A stretch of DNA of 17,768 nucleotides from Saccharicrinis sp041595375. GTDB lineage: Bacteria > Bacteroidota > Bacteroidia > Bacteroidales > Marinilabiliaceae. The stretch covers positions 1-17,768 of the forward strand of contig JBFHKL010000056.1 in assembly GCA_041595375.1 (NCBI GenBank). Reading direction: 5' to 3'. Every line of letters starts with the position of its first letter. Positions within the stretch are counted from its first letter, which is position 1. Shown one piece after another: positions 7,633 to 14,910 of this stretch. The position numbers were made by a program, and so were the translations under genes. A model generated the notes under the pieces. It did no database searches and was not told the origin of the DNA. It saw only the letters and a list, made by a program, of their open reading frames with translations.

Positions 7633-7845
7633 TTAGGATGTGAAAGAATATTTGGCACTCAGTATTTCATCAATAATATCAGCATGTTCATCCATAAAAT
7701 GCTTTCGTACCCAGATCTGAAGTTTTTTTTGATCTGAGGTATTTAACCAGGACATTGATTTAATCAATTCCTTTCTGAAAAGTTTTTTGTCTTCATGAAC
7801 TCCATTTAGTACGGACATGCATAACTCTAACATTGCATTAAACAT
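7633..7845 (-). CDS. small hypothetical cytoplasmic protein, 70 residues
   Basis: I do not recognise a named family. The 70 residues are mostly helical, with charged and hydrophobic residues spaced as in amphipathic helices (about 1-15, 20-31, 35-50 and 52-65). There is a Trp-rich middle (SMSWLNTSDQKKLQIWVRKH), no signal peptide and no membrane segment. Composition and helix pattern look like a real small protein, not a chance open frame. It lies on the same strand 111 bases upstream of the NEW3-ABC operon with no terminator between, so it could be the first gene of that transcript. Unlike the operon genes it lacks a Shine-Dalgarno sequence. A second in-frame Met at residue 5 or 10 could also be the start. 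Confidence 0.6.
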   Translation of the reverse strand: MFNAMLELCMSVLNGVHEDKKLFRKELIKSMSWLNTSDQKKLQIWVRKHFMDEHADIIDEILSAKYSFTS

Positions 7846-8289
7846 TAAAAAGGTTCAACAAAATATTCGTTATCTACTAAAAAAAACACCAGCTGATAAT
7901 AATTATCATAAAGCTTTTTTTCCAATAAAGTCAGCAAATAGTTTTGTATTAATACTTTTCATAATTACTATATTCAGTATTAAAAACACAAACAAAATTA
8001 TTCATTTGTGTCTCTTGTTGTCGTTAAAAAGCGGTTAAACTCAGTTAAGAAAAAGTTAAAGTGACACACTTTTTATTCGGTGTTTTCATTTGCTTTTTTT
8101 CATTGGTATATATTTCTGTGGGTATCAATTATGCAATCAATAAGTCTCTGGTAATATGTAAAAAGCTTATTGAGATAGGGCATATGCATATCATACAATA
8201 TTTTGTGCACAGAACTGTACTTTAAAATGTAGATATGTTATAGGTTGATACCCGCTATCGTGTTACTTTTTTGCTAACAGGGCAGGTCT
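7846..8289. other. AT-rich spacer with a distant inverted pair
   Basis: These roughly 440 bases lie between the 70-residue gene and the hsp20-1 terminator. I see no gene. GGGTATCAA (8120-8128) and TTGATACCC (8245-8253) are perfect complements 116 bases apart, and TGTTA/TAACA flank a T-rich loop at about 8262-8279. An open plus-strand frame at 7817-8038 has low-complexity composition and overlaps the 70-residue gene, so I do not call it. Confidence 0.5.
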
Positions 8290-8318
8290 AAAAAAAGGGC
8301 AGTGTATTAAACTGCCCT
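8290..8318 (-). terminator. intrinsic terminator of hsp20-1
   Basis: On the minus strand AGGGCAGT, a 7-base loop and ACTGCCCT form a perfect 8-bp stem (8296-8318), followed by a T-run, starting 7 bases after the hsp20 stop. Confidence 0.9.
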
Positions 8319-8325
8319 CGAGTTG

Positions 8326-8778
8326 TTATTTAATCTCTATTTTTTTTGCGGGTTTTGGTTTAACCTCTTCCCGCTTTGGTAGTGTAATATGAAGGATACC
8401 ATTTTGGTAATTAGCTTTAATTTTTTCAGCGTCAACAACACTTTCAGAAACAGTAAATGAGCGTTGAAATGACTGATAGCTAAATTCACGTCTTGTGATT
8501 TTTTCTCCTTCTTTTTCTTCGGACTGATTTTTCTTTTCAGATGAAATGCTCAGGCGTCCATTCTCGTAATTTACTTTAAAATCGTCCTTTTGCAAGCCAG
8601 GAGCGGCAACCTCAATTAAGAACTCATTGTCGTTTTCTTTCACATTTACCGCTGGTAGACTTGTATTTGAACTTGAATAGTTAGTACTATTCCAATCCAT
8701 CAATTCTCCATCAAATAATCTATCGAAGATTGAAGGAAATGATGGGTACAAGTTGTTTGATAATTTTGCAAGTGTCAT
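8326..8778 (-). CDS. Hsp20/alpha-crystallin small heat-shock protein (copy 1)
   Basis: This 150-residue ATP-independent holdase binds unfolding proteins in the cytoplasm as large oligomers. The alpha-crystallin domain spans about 41-137. It includes PAVNVKENDNEFLIEVAAPG, the RLSISSEKK strand, the RREFSYQSFQRSFT segment and the hallmark A-x-Y-x-N-G-I-L-x-I-x-L-P near its end. A short N-terminal arm with YPSFPSIFDRLF and a C-terminal I-x-I-type tail (KIEIK) complete the usual layout. It is roughly half identical to the second Hsp20 at 14911-15339, so they are paralogues. It has a GGAGG site 8 bases before its ATG, unlike copy 2, and its own terminator, so it forms a single-gene unit. The neighbouring antiporter is divergently transcribed from the shared 405-base spacer. 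Confidence 0.96.
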   Translation of the reverse strand: MTLAKLSNNLYPSFPSIFDRLFDGELMDWNSTNYSSSNTSLPAVNVKENDNEFLIEVAAPGLQKDDFKVNYENGRLSISSEKKNQSEEKEGEKITRREFSYQSFQRSFTVSESVVDAEKIKANYQNGILHITLPKREEVKPKPAKKIEIK

Positions 8779-9183
8779 AACTTAATCCTCCAAAAATTTA
8801 GCCATTCTGCCGAAAATGACAGAGAAGGCAGGTTCAACAAATTTTACTAAACTCGCTTTACAATCATCAAACAGAATGCCAGTTTTTAGGTAGAGATGGA
8901 GACAATTAAATTTCGTATTGATTATCAAATATTTATATTTTTTTGGTTAAAATGGAGAATTATATGCCAGTCATTTTGACCTGTGTTTAGGTGTTTAAAG
9001 GTGTCATAATGACTGATTTAGGTGACATTTTTGCTTAAGAGAAAGTCTTCCTTCGTGAGAAGTGTTAATGGTGTAATTTTTTAAATTTAGAATACTGTAT
9101 TTTGATGATGAAAATGTTAGTATTTGAATGATTAAGCAGTTATATTTAAATGAATATAGTTTTCACAAGTATAATTTCACAAT
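8779..9183. other. divergent control region between hsp20-1 and the antiporter
   Basis: This 405-base spacer should hold both promoters. Between 8970 and 9026 it has GTCATTTTGAC (8970-8980) and GTCATAATGAC (9003-9013), two similar 11-base dyads, plus TTTAGGTG twice (about 8987-8994 and 9018-9024) and AAAGGTG between them. They look like a repeated regulator-binding array, but the regulator is unknown. On the minus strand TGGCATTCTGTTTGAT (about 8870-8885) resembles a sigma-54 site but lacks the key GC at -12. No gene is seen. Confidence 0.45.
8787..8791 (-). promoter_or_regulatory. Shine-Dalgarno site of hsp20-1
   Basis: On the minus strand TGGAGGAT places GGAGG 8 bases before the ATG at 8778. 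It fixes the start and is unusual among genes of this window outside the ABC operon. Confidence 0.7.
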
Positions 9184-10350
9184 ATGATTCTCCTTTCTGT
9201 TCATATGGATCCCATGGTATCTAAGTTTGTTTTTCTTTCTGCCATTATCATAGTCATTGGTTTTATTTTACGCTTAATAAGGCAACCCTCCATTGTGGCT
9301 TATATGATTGTTGGCATTATTGTTGGACCATTAGGATTAGGGATAGTAAGTGATGAGAATTTAATATCTAACCTAGGGTCGTTGGGTTTGGTATTATTGC
9401 TTTTTTTTATTGGGATGGAAATCCACCTTCCCAGTTTAATTGCCAATTGGAAGATTTCGATAATAGGAACCTTATTACAGGTATTATTAAGCGTAAGTAT
9501 TATTTGGCTGCTAGGTCATTATTTCAATTGGAATCTGAATCAGGTAATTATGCTTGGGTTTGTGATTAGTCTTAGCAGTACAGCCGTTATTATCAAATTA
9601 CTGCAAGAAAGGGATGAGTTAGAGACAAAGGCAGGACAAAGCGTTTTAGGTATCCTTTTGGCTCAGGACATATTGATAGTGCCCATGCTTATTATACTGG
9701 GATACCTTGGAGGGGAGCAGCCTACCAGAGCAGAAATTATAAAACAAGTGATTGGCGCCATTATTATCATTGGTGTAATCTTGTATATTTTAAAGTATAA
9801 AGAGATAAAACTACCTTTTAGATCTTCCATTGCTAAAGATTATGAGATGCAAGTATTTGTAGCATTTACACTCTGTTTTGGATTTTCTTTAATCACTGCC
9901 TTTTTAGAGTTGTCTTCAGCTCTTGGCGCATTTATAGGTGGTATTGTACTATCATCAACAAAATCCACCCAATGGGTTCATGATAGTCTTTCTGCTTTTA
10001 AAGTGTTGTTTGTAGCCTTGTTTTTTGTGTCGATAGGAATGCTGATAGATCTTAATTTTTTGCGAGAAAATGCCCTAATCATAGGCGTGCTTGTTGTCTT
10101 GGTTTTTTTATTGAATGGCAGTGTAAATATGATTGTTATGAAGGTATTTCATGAAGATTGGAAAACAAGTATTTATGCCGGAGCATTACTCTCACAAATA
10201 GGAGAGTTCAGTTTTGTGCTTGGTTCAATAGGTTTTAAGGCGGGTATTATACAAGATTATGCATATCAGATAATTATCAGTACCATAGCTCTTTCTCTTT
10301 TACTAAGCCCGTTTTGGATTACGGGAGTTAAAAAAATACTCCGATTATAG
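9184..10350 (+). CDS. CPA2-family cation/proton antiporter (KefB/C-like, no RCK domain)
   Basis: This 388-residue, strongly hydrophobic protein has about 11-12 membrane helices and forms the Na+/H+ exchanger domain of the CPA2 family. Family marks are RQPSIVAYMIVGIIVGPLGLG (about 33-53), LLLFFIGMEI (71-80), the unwound-helix motif SLSSTAVIIKLL (129-140) and AQDILIVPML (160-169). The Gln161-Asp162 pair corresponds to the Q-D arrangement of KefB/KefC rather than the D-D of NhaA/NapA. This favours K+/H+ exchange, though not conclusively. It stops right after the membrane domain; the TrkA-N (RCK) regulatory domain of Kef proteins is absent. Likely roles are pH or cation homeostasis under stress. 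Met8 (ATG at 9205) is an alternative start. There is no Shine-Dalgarno sequence. It is divergent from hsp20-1. Confidence 0.92.
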   Translation: MILLSVHMDPMVSKFVFLSAIIIVIGFILRLIRQPSIVAYMIVGIIVGPLGLGIVSDENLISNLGSLGLVLLLFFIGMEIHLPSLIANWKISIIGTLLQVLLSVSIIWLLGHYFNWNLNQVIMLGFVISLSSTAVIIKLLQERDELETKAGQSVLGILLAQDILIVPMLIILGYLGGEQPTRAEIIKQVIGAIIIIGVILYILKYKEIKLPFRSSIAKDYEMQVFVAFTLCFGFSLITAFLELSSALGAFIGGIVLSSTKSTQWVHDSLSAFKVLFVALFFVSIGMLIDLNFLRENALIIGVLVVLVFLLNGSVNMIVMKVFHEDWKTSIYAGALLSQIGEFSFVLGSIGFKAGIIQDYAYQIIISTIALSLLLSPFWITGVKKILRL

Positions 10351-10435
10351 ATCTTGTGATTAGTATGATTCACTTCAGAATACAGGTGCTGTCGTCGAGG
10401 TATTCTTATCCATCTTATCATTTTTACAATGAGCT

Positions 10436-10464
10436 AAAAAAAAGGGTGCTTAACCGGCACCCTT
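10436..10464 (-). terminator. intrinsic terminator of the PepSY-like gene
   Basis: On the minus strand AAGGGTGC and GCACCCTT form an 8-bp stem with a 7-base loop, followed by eight T, 17 bases after the PepSY-like stop. In the plus direction it could also end the antiporter transcript, but no T-run lies on that side. Confidence 0.88.
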
Positions 10465-10481
10465 CAAATTCTATTGTATGC

Positions 10482-10910
10482 TTATTTTTCTATATACTCA
10501 CCGTCTTCATTAAACGATAGTTTAATCTTATCTTCTCCCACAGTAAGCATAACGGTATAGCTGGTATTTCCTTTGTTGGTTGTTACTTTTCGTATCTTAT
10601 CAACTTCAAATTCTTCGTAGTTATCTAAAATATATTCTGTTGCTATTTCGGGTAGTTCATCTTCGTAAATGATGCTGGCTGTCTTTATCCATTTACCATC
10701 AGCAGAAAAGGTAGCTTCTTGTATGGTGTCATCCTCATCCTTGAACTGAGCTTGGTAGTTTTCCTTATTTTGTTTCCAAACTGGGGTAGTAATTTCTGGA
10801 AACATTTGAGTAAAAGTAGCTTTAACGGCTTTGGGAACATTTACTTCTTGAGCAAACATCAGGGTTACTGCAAATAGTAACATGGTAATAATAAGCGATC
10901 TTTTTTTCAT
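10482..10910 (-). CDS. secreted PepSY-like (BLIP-fold) protein
   Basis: From the ATG at 10910 this encodes 142 residues. The signal peptide is MKKRSLIITMLLFAVTLMFA, with cleavage before QEVNVP. The open frame extends 16 codons further upstream, but those residues are polar and precede the signal peptide, so I chose the inner start. The mature part has two PepSY-like repeats: VPKAVKATFTQMFPEITTPVW...ATFSADGKWIKT (about 24-79) and LPEIATEYILDNY...KLSFNEDGEYIEK (about 85-142). The pattern of a helix, then a four-stranded sheet ending in x-F-x-x-D/E-G-x-(W/Y) is that of the Bacteroidota 'putative beta-lactamase-inhibitor-like, PepSY-like' family. These small periplasmic proteins have no proven function and are often controlled by two-component systems. 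It has its own terminator and is divergent from the Usp-like gene. Confidence 0.88.
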   Translation of the reverse strand: MKKRSLIITMLLFAVTLMFAQEVNVPKAVKATFTQMFPEITTPVWKQNKENYQAQFKDEDDTIQEATFSADGKWIKTASIIYEDELPEIATEYILDNYEEFEVDKIRKVTTNKGNTSYTVMLTVGEDKIKLSFNEDGEYIEK

Positions 10911-11037
10911 TTTGTCTTGTTTAAAATTAAATATAAACTTGAGACTATATATTTCCATCAGGTCACTTATAGGCTTATGTGTTTTTTTAATAAGTGACTT
11001 AAAATTTATTATAAGTCTAAATACAAAAACACTTTGT

Positions 11038-11454
11038 ATGGCGTTGAAAAAAATTATTGTTCCCGTAAATTTAAGTGCAGAACCTCAATATATTTTAGAA
11101 TATGCTTCTAAAATTGCCTATGCCTCCAATTATAAGTTAAGTTGTATTTGTTATTCAGGTGATCCTCATTCGCAAACAAATCGTAATCATGTAAGGAATG
11201 AAAATGCTTTAAAGCTTGACTCGGTGAGGGTGATTAATCGAATATTGAGTGAGAAGAAAATTGCATATGAAGTGATTATAACCAAAAAGGGTTTATATCG
11301 AAGCCTGCAAAACTATAGTGCTATTAACACGCTCCATTTAATGATTATAGAATTATCCGATATAAACCATATTTATCAATTAATAGAAAGCACTGAAACA
11401 CCTTTCATATTATTTCATCATTACGCATTAAATTATTCAGAAAAGACCTATTAA
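11038..11454 (+). CDS. degenerate UspA-like protein
   Basis: From the ATG at 11038 this encodes 138 residues. The frame is open further upstream, but the added residues run through the PepSY-like gene start and do not fit the family. The start MALKKIIVPVNLSAEPQYILEYASKIAYASNYKLSCI (about 1-37) is the first beta-alpha-beta unit of the universal stress protein fold. After it come a variable helix and an IAYEVIITKKG strand-turn. The final part is LHLMIIELSDINHIYQLIESTETPFILFHH. In ATP-binding UspA proteins this place holds G-x2-G-x9-G-S/T; here the glycine loop is missing and the segment is shortened. It probably does not bind ATP, if it is functional. It is divergent from the PepSY-like gene across 127 bases. 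Stop and terminator hairpin are nearly contiguous. Confidence 0.75.
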   Translation: MALKKIIVPVNLSAEPQYILEYASKIAYASNYKLSCICYSGDPHSQTNRNHVRNENALKLDSVRVINRILSEKKIAYEVIITKKGLYRSLQNYSAINTLHLMIIELSDINHIYQLIESTETPFILFHHYALNYSEKTY

Positions 11455-11492
11455 AAAAGCCAGCCAAATGGAAGGGGCTCCATTTAGCTGGC
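11453..11492 (-). terminator. intrinsic terminator of the 38-residue gene
   Basis: On the minus strand GCCAGC-T-AAATGGA pairs with TCCATTT-G-GCTGGC (14 pairs including a U-G wobble, 6-base loop), followed by six T. In the plus direction the wobble becomes a C-A mismatch and no T-run follows. It thus serves the minus-strand gene ending at 11547, although it also sits right after the Usp-like stop. Confidence 0.88.
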
Positions 11493-11546
11493 AAGAAATG
11501 TAATTTAATGATAGGTTTGCCTTATACAGGCTTTATAAGAAGTTTA

Positions 11547-11663
11547 CTATTCTTCAACTTCTTTCAATAGGTGAAAACGGAGGTTTGTTTTGGAACCTTT
11601 CTCCTTTCTGGGAGGGTTCTTCACCTTTTTCTTTAATGTTTCACGTTTAAATGATTTTGACAT
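11547..11663 (-). CDS. very small basic protein, 38 residues
   Basis: ATG at 11663 to TAG at 11547-11549 encodes 38 residues. The start is MSKSFKRETLKKKVKNPPRK, the middle is EKGSKTNLRFHLL and the end is acidic, KEVEE. About a third of the residues are Lys or Arg; a Pro-Pro turn lies at 17-18. I recognise no family. The case for a real gene is a well-formed intrinsic terminator on the same strand 55 bases after the stop, with no other minus-strand gene in the gap to use it, plus a codon composition like its neighbours. The charge suggests binding to nucleic acid, ribosome or an acidic partner; this is inference. It is divergent from the histidine kinase gene across 114 bases. No Shine-Dalgarno sequence is seen. 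Confidence 0.65.
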   Translation of the reverse strand: MSKSFKRETLKKKVKNPPRKEKGSKTNLRFHLLKEVEE

Positions 11664-11777
11664 CGCTAAAAGTTAAATATCAATTGTTAGTAAAAAACTT
11701 TATTATTTAGACTCTAGTGCATGCCATTGGTCACATTCTTTTACTGTATTTTTACATGAATTTAGTTTTTGTGAAAA

Positions 11778-12767
11778 ATGAATATAAGAAACTGCCTCTT
11801 AAGCGCTGATCAACTATATAGGATAGCTAACTTATTGCCTGTTGGTATCCTAGTGTTAGGATTGGATCATAAGGTGATTTTCTGTAACAAAGTATTTTTT
11901 CGTATTTTGGAGGTAAGGAGTGACGATCATGAACTCATATCTGAAAATATTCATTTTCAGAAACTTGTCGATGAAATTAGTCAGTGTAAAGGTGAAAGTA
12001 AACAACCCTTTTTATTTTATGTTTCGCCAAATGTCTCCTATGCAATAAGTACATCGGTATCTGAACAGGAGATCATCATTATAGCAGAAAAGATGAACAT
12101 GAAAGAAGAGGTAGAGACAGGTTCTGTTCAAGCCATTCTTGAAGGTCAGGAAAATGAAAGGAGAAGAATAGGACGGGAGATTCACGATGGGATTGGACCT
12201 CTATTGTCGTATGTGAAATTTAGTTTTGATAATATTGCAGAGGAAGTAGATAAAAAGGGCGTTTCTCAGTCTGACTTGTTAAAAAGTATCAGTCAAACTA
12301 TTGATGTTGTTTCAGAAGATTTGCGCTCCTTATCTCATAGATTGGTTCCTCGTACCCTGGATGAATTTGGCTTACATTCAGCTTTTTATACCCTTATTTC
12401 CAAATTAAATGAATCTAAAAAAGTACCTATTGAGTTTTATACCAATATAAAAAGTGAATTAAGATTTGATAACGATATTGAATTAACGATATATAGATGT
12501 GCTCAGGAACTTTTGAACAATGCAATGAAATATGCCCGGGCAAGCCATATTTTAGTTCAAATCATTCTCCATAGTGAGAGTATTGTTTTAATGGTGGAAG
12601 ATGATGGAGTAGGATTTGATAAGATCAATCTACCGGAGAATCATCGAGGTATTGGACTGACTAACGTAGAAACCAGGGTGAAGCTTCTTGAGGGGGAATA
12701 TAATTTAGATTCTATTAAGGGCAGAGGTACTGCAGTAAGTATTGAAATCCCGCTTAAACGCAAATGA
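11778..12767 (+). CDS. NarX/DegS-type sensor histidine kinase with N-terminal PAS-like domain
   Basis: This 329-residue soluble kinase has no membrane helices. The N-terminal part (about 10-105) looks like a PAS domain: LLPVGILVLGLDHKVIFCNKVFFRIL is the usual first strand-helix pattern. A HisKA_3 dimerisation domain follows, with ENERRRIGREIHDGIGPLL, phospho-acceptor His136 and the adjacent Asp137. The HATPase domain has N-box QELLNNAMKYA (Asn247-248), G1 DDGVGF (275-280) and G2 RGIGLTNV (290-297). The E-R-x-R-I-x-x-E-I-H-D-x-(L/I)-G motif marks the family that phosphorylates NarL-type regulators, and such a gene follows with a 4-base overlap (ATGA), so the two form a two-component pair. The signal is unknown. 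Possible targets nearby are the stress genes on either side; this is inference. Confidence 0.94.
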   Translation: MNIRNCLLSADQLYRIANLLPVGILVLGLDHKVIFCNKVFFRILEVRSDDHELISENIHFQKLVDEISQCKGESKQPFLFYVSPNVSYAISTSVSEQEIIIIAEKMNMKEEVETGSVQAILEGQENERRRIGREIHDGIGPLLSYVKFSFDNIAEEVDKKGVSQSDLLKSISQTIDVVSEDLRSLSHRLVPRTLDEFGLHSAFYTLISKLNESKKVPIEFYTNIKSELRFDNDIELTIYRCAQELLNNAMKYARASHILVQIILHSESIVLMVEDDGVGFDKINLPENHRGIGLTNVETRVKLLEGEYNLDSIKGRGTAVSIEIPLKRK

Positions 12768-13417
12768 TCATGGAAAAATTAAAGATATTACTGGCTGACG
12801 ATCATAAGATTTTTAGAGAAGGTATTACCGCTCTTTTGTGCAAAGAGAAAGAAATAGACTCTATTACAGAAGCCTCGAATGGAAAAGAGGTATTACGGTT
12901 AGTAGATTCTAATAGGTATGATGTTATTATTCTGGATATTGATATGGGCTCCCCTAATGGCATTGAGGTCACTGAAACAATAACAAAAAATAATCCGAAC
13001 ACCAATATTCTTATTTTGTCGATGTTAGGTTTGCCTGATTTTATTATGCATGCTTTAGAGTCTGGTGCTAAGGGATATATACTTAAAAATGCGGGTAAGG
13101 ATGAACTGTTAACCGCCATTAAATGTGTGTCCAAAGGAGATAGTTATTTTAGTAAGGATGTATCTGTGAGTCTGATGAAACAGATTCAAAATTCAGGTAA
13201 AGAAAAATTAAAGAGGGCAGATATACCCTTATCAAAAAGAGAGGTTGAAATATTAAAACTCATTAGTCAGGAATATTCTAACCAAGAGATAGCTGAAAAG
13301 CTTTTTATAAGCATTCGTACGGTTGACACACACAGAAGAAATTTACTTGAAAAGTTAGGGATAAAAAATAATGTTGGCCTAGTGAAGTATGCCATTAGTA
13401 AAGGTTTATTGGAATAA
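12764..13417 (+). CDS. NarL/FixJ-family response regulator
   Basis: This 217-residue DNA-binding response regulator has a receiver domain (about 5-123) with an acidic pocket Asp12-Asp13, phospho-acceptor Asp58 in VIILDIDM, Ser86 and conserved Lys108 in GYILKNA. A LuxR-type helix-turn-helix follows (about 153-215): PLSKREVEILKLISQEYSNQEIAEKLFISIRTVDTHRRNLLEKLGI is complete. The ATG at 12764 overlaps the kinase stop in ATGATCATGG. The ATG at 12770 is a second possible start and would remove the residues Met-Ile. Partner: the kinase directly upstream. Phosphorylation should promote dimerisation and binding to short inverted repeats; no clear target site was identified. No good terminator follows; an imperfect TTTAAACTG/CAGTTTTAAA hairpin lies at about 13454-13488. 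Confidence 0.96.
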   Translation: MIMEKLKILLADDHKIFREGITALLCKEKEIDSITEASNGKEVLRLVDSNRYDVIILDIDMGSPNGIEVTETITKNNPNTNILILSMLGLPDFIMHALESGAKGYILKNAGKDELLTAIKCVSKGDSYFSKDVSVSLMKQIQNSGKEKLKRADIPLSKREVEILKLISQEYSNQEIAEKLFISIRTVDTHRRNLLEKLGIKNNVGLVKYAISKGLLE

Positions 13418-13599
13418 TTTTTTGCTCAAAATTTCTTTATGTAGTTGCCTGTTTTTAAACTGTATTTCAACTTGTTTGCAGTTTTAAATATCGATAAGGA
13501 TAAAGCGTTGATACTACTCTGACTTACTTGTTTGGCATCTTAATATTTTATAAGGAACTTATCAGTGAAAAATGAGTTAAGTCACTATTTATTATAACC

Positions 13600-14109
13600 T
13601 TAATCAATAATCTTGCCTCTGATGCAAAAAGATAAACCTTGCTGCCCGCTGGTTGAAATCATAACGGCTTCAATTAAAGGTGTATTGCAATTATTTTTAA
13701 TAAGCCATTCGAAAATGAAGTTTCCTCCGGAACCGCCTTCGCTATCTTCTTCAGCTATAATAATTTCAGCCGTTTCCATTGGGCAAATATAGGTAGGGGC
13801 TTTCACATATGATCTAATTTTATGACCAAGTGTATTGTAATAATCGGCAGTATGGATGTAAATAGTATCCTTTAATGAAGTATTCCGAATACTGACCGTT
13901 ACGGTAAGATCAATAGTTGAATTGTCTTCTCTATGATAAATATGTGAATAAACAGGTAAATATGTTCTTCCGTGATATAAGTCAAGTGTGTCTGCTTCTT
14001 GTATGGGTCTGTTTATCCATGTTAAAGGTTCTAATTGATTAGTTTTTTGCTTATTCTGGCAAGAAAAAACCAACAGAGCAACACAGATTAGTACAAAAAG
14101 ATGTTTCAT
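13600..14109 (-). CDS. DUF3124-family lipoprotein
   Basis: This 169-residue protein has a lipoprotein signal (MKHLFVLICVALLVFSC, lipidated Cys17). The mature domain matches my memory of DUF3124: GRTYLPVYSHIYHRE (about 47-61), DLTVTVSIRNTS, ITHTADYYNT-like segment TADYYNTLGHKIR (about 86-98), SEGGSGGNFIFEW (about 122-134) and a LIEAVMISTSGQQGLSFCIRG end. It is a small beta-rich envelope protein of unknown function. It stands alone: the two-component pair converges on it from upstream, and about 800 bases separate it from the next gene on its strand. A TAATTTTG element matching the Bacteroidota -7 consensus lies on the minus strand at 14218-14225, but no matching -33 element is visible. No Shine-Dalgarno sequence is present. 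Confidence 0.82.
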   Translation of the reverse strand: MKHLFVLICVALLVFSCQNKQKTNQLEPLTWINRPIQEADTLDLYHGRTYLPVYSHIYHREDNSTIDLTVTVSIRNTSLKDTIYIHTADYYNTLGHKIRSYVKAPTYICPMETAEIIIAEEDSEGGSGGNFIFEWLIKNNCNTPLIEAVMISTSGQQGLSFCIRGKIID

Positions 14110-14756
14110 ATATATTTATATTTTGTTTTTAACTACACATACCTGAACAATACTACATACAGGCAAGCAATACCCTTAAAATTAATATCTAAATCTTGAT
14201 CAAAACAATTTGTTCAGCAAAATTACTAAGGCTATTTTTTCTGTGTGTGAATTTGAAAAATCAAACCGACAAGTTCCTTTCTTGTAATTAATCCGTAATA
14301 TGCATTAGAAAACCTATTGCGCGTTGAAATAGCTTCAAAATAATACACTTCGTTTTTTTACTTCAACTCACCAAAACCTGTTTCGTATTGCGGAAACTAT
14401 GCTCCTACTTTTGGCGGGACAGGTTATACCCTTTTGAAATTGAAATAAGCCTTATTAAATATTGGTATGATGTCTCGTTTCTGTATGACCTTATTTTATT
14501 AATTTTTAATGCTCATTGCAATAAACTATTTTTCAATATTTTATATTTAGTGAATAGCTGTTCTTTTAAAGTTGTAATTTATATAATTATTTAATCTTTA
14601 CAAGATTATTTTAAGGTAAGTAAGCGCGAATATTCATAAAAATAGGTTCATTTAATTAACCTAAAAAAGGAATGAGTATTGAGGGGTATGGCATTGTGTA
14701 AAAAATAAGAGACTGTTTAGGTGAAGTAAATAAAAATTACTTTGATGACTTTATAT
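14110..14756. other. long AT-rich spacer without a recognisable gene
   Basis: These about 650 bases separate the DUF3124 and hsp20-2 units. I see no gene. A 68-codon plus-strand open frame (14388-14594) has an unnatural composition and is not called. AACCTGT (14375-14381) and ACAGGTT (14419-14425) form an inverted pair around the most GC-rich part. TAGGTT/AACCTA (14643-14663) makes a short hairpin followed on the minus strand by TTTTTA, possibly a second, weak terminator for hsp20-2. Confidence 0.45.
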
Positions 14757-14789
14757 AAAAAACCGGAAAGAGAAATGCCCTTCCCGGTT
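14757..14789 (-). terminator. intrinsic terminator downstream of hsp20-2
   Basis: On the minus strand AACCGG-G-AAG pairs with CTT-T-CCGGTT (10 pairs including one G-U), with a 9-base loop and then a T-run. It lies about 120 bases after the hsp20-2 stop, leaving a long 3' untranslated stretch. Confidence 0.8.
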
Positions 14790-14910
14790 ATAAAACCCTA
14801 ATTTATATTCAAGATTCGTTCCTATGCCTATTGGAGATGAGATAGCAAAAAGTTACTCATGAGCCAATTAATAGGATTTTAGATTAAAGCTTAATTACGT
14901 TGATGTTTTT

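Noticed and set aside
7817..8038. 73-codon plus-strand open frame
   Set aside because: It overlaps the 70-residue minus-strand gene and has low-complexity composition with no recognisable domain.
8870..8885. Sigma-54-like site TGGCATTCTGTTTGAT upstream of hsp20-1 (minus strand)
   Set aside because: The -24 half fits but the invariant GC at -12 is GA, and no activator gene is present nearby.
10377..10406. AGAATAC/GTATTCT hairpin after the antiporter gene
   Set aside because: Seven-base AT-rich stem, 16-base loop and no T-run; too weak to call a terminator.
10911..10958. 16-codon N-terminal extension of the PepSY-like frame
   Set aside because: It would bury the signal peptide; the ATG at 10910 gives a standard signal peptide start.
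10882..11037. 52-codon N-terminal extension of the Usp-like frame
   Set aside because: It crosses the start of the PepSY-like gene, and the Usp fold begins exactly after the inner ATG at 11038.
14388..14594. 68-codon plus-strand open frame in the long spacer
   Set aside because: Phe/Tyr/Ile/Leu-rich translation typical of AT-rich non-coding DNA, no known motif, no start signal.
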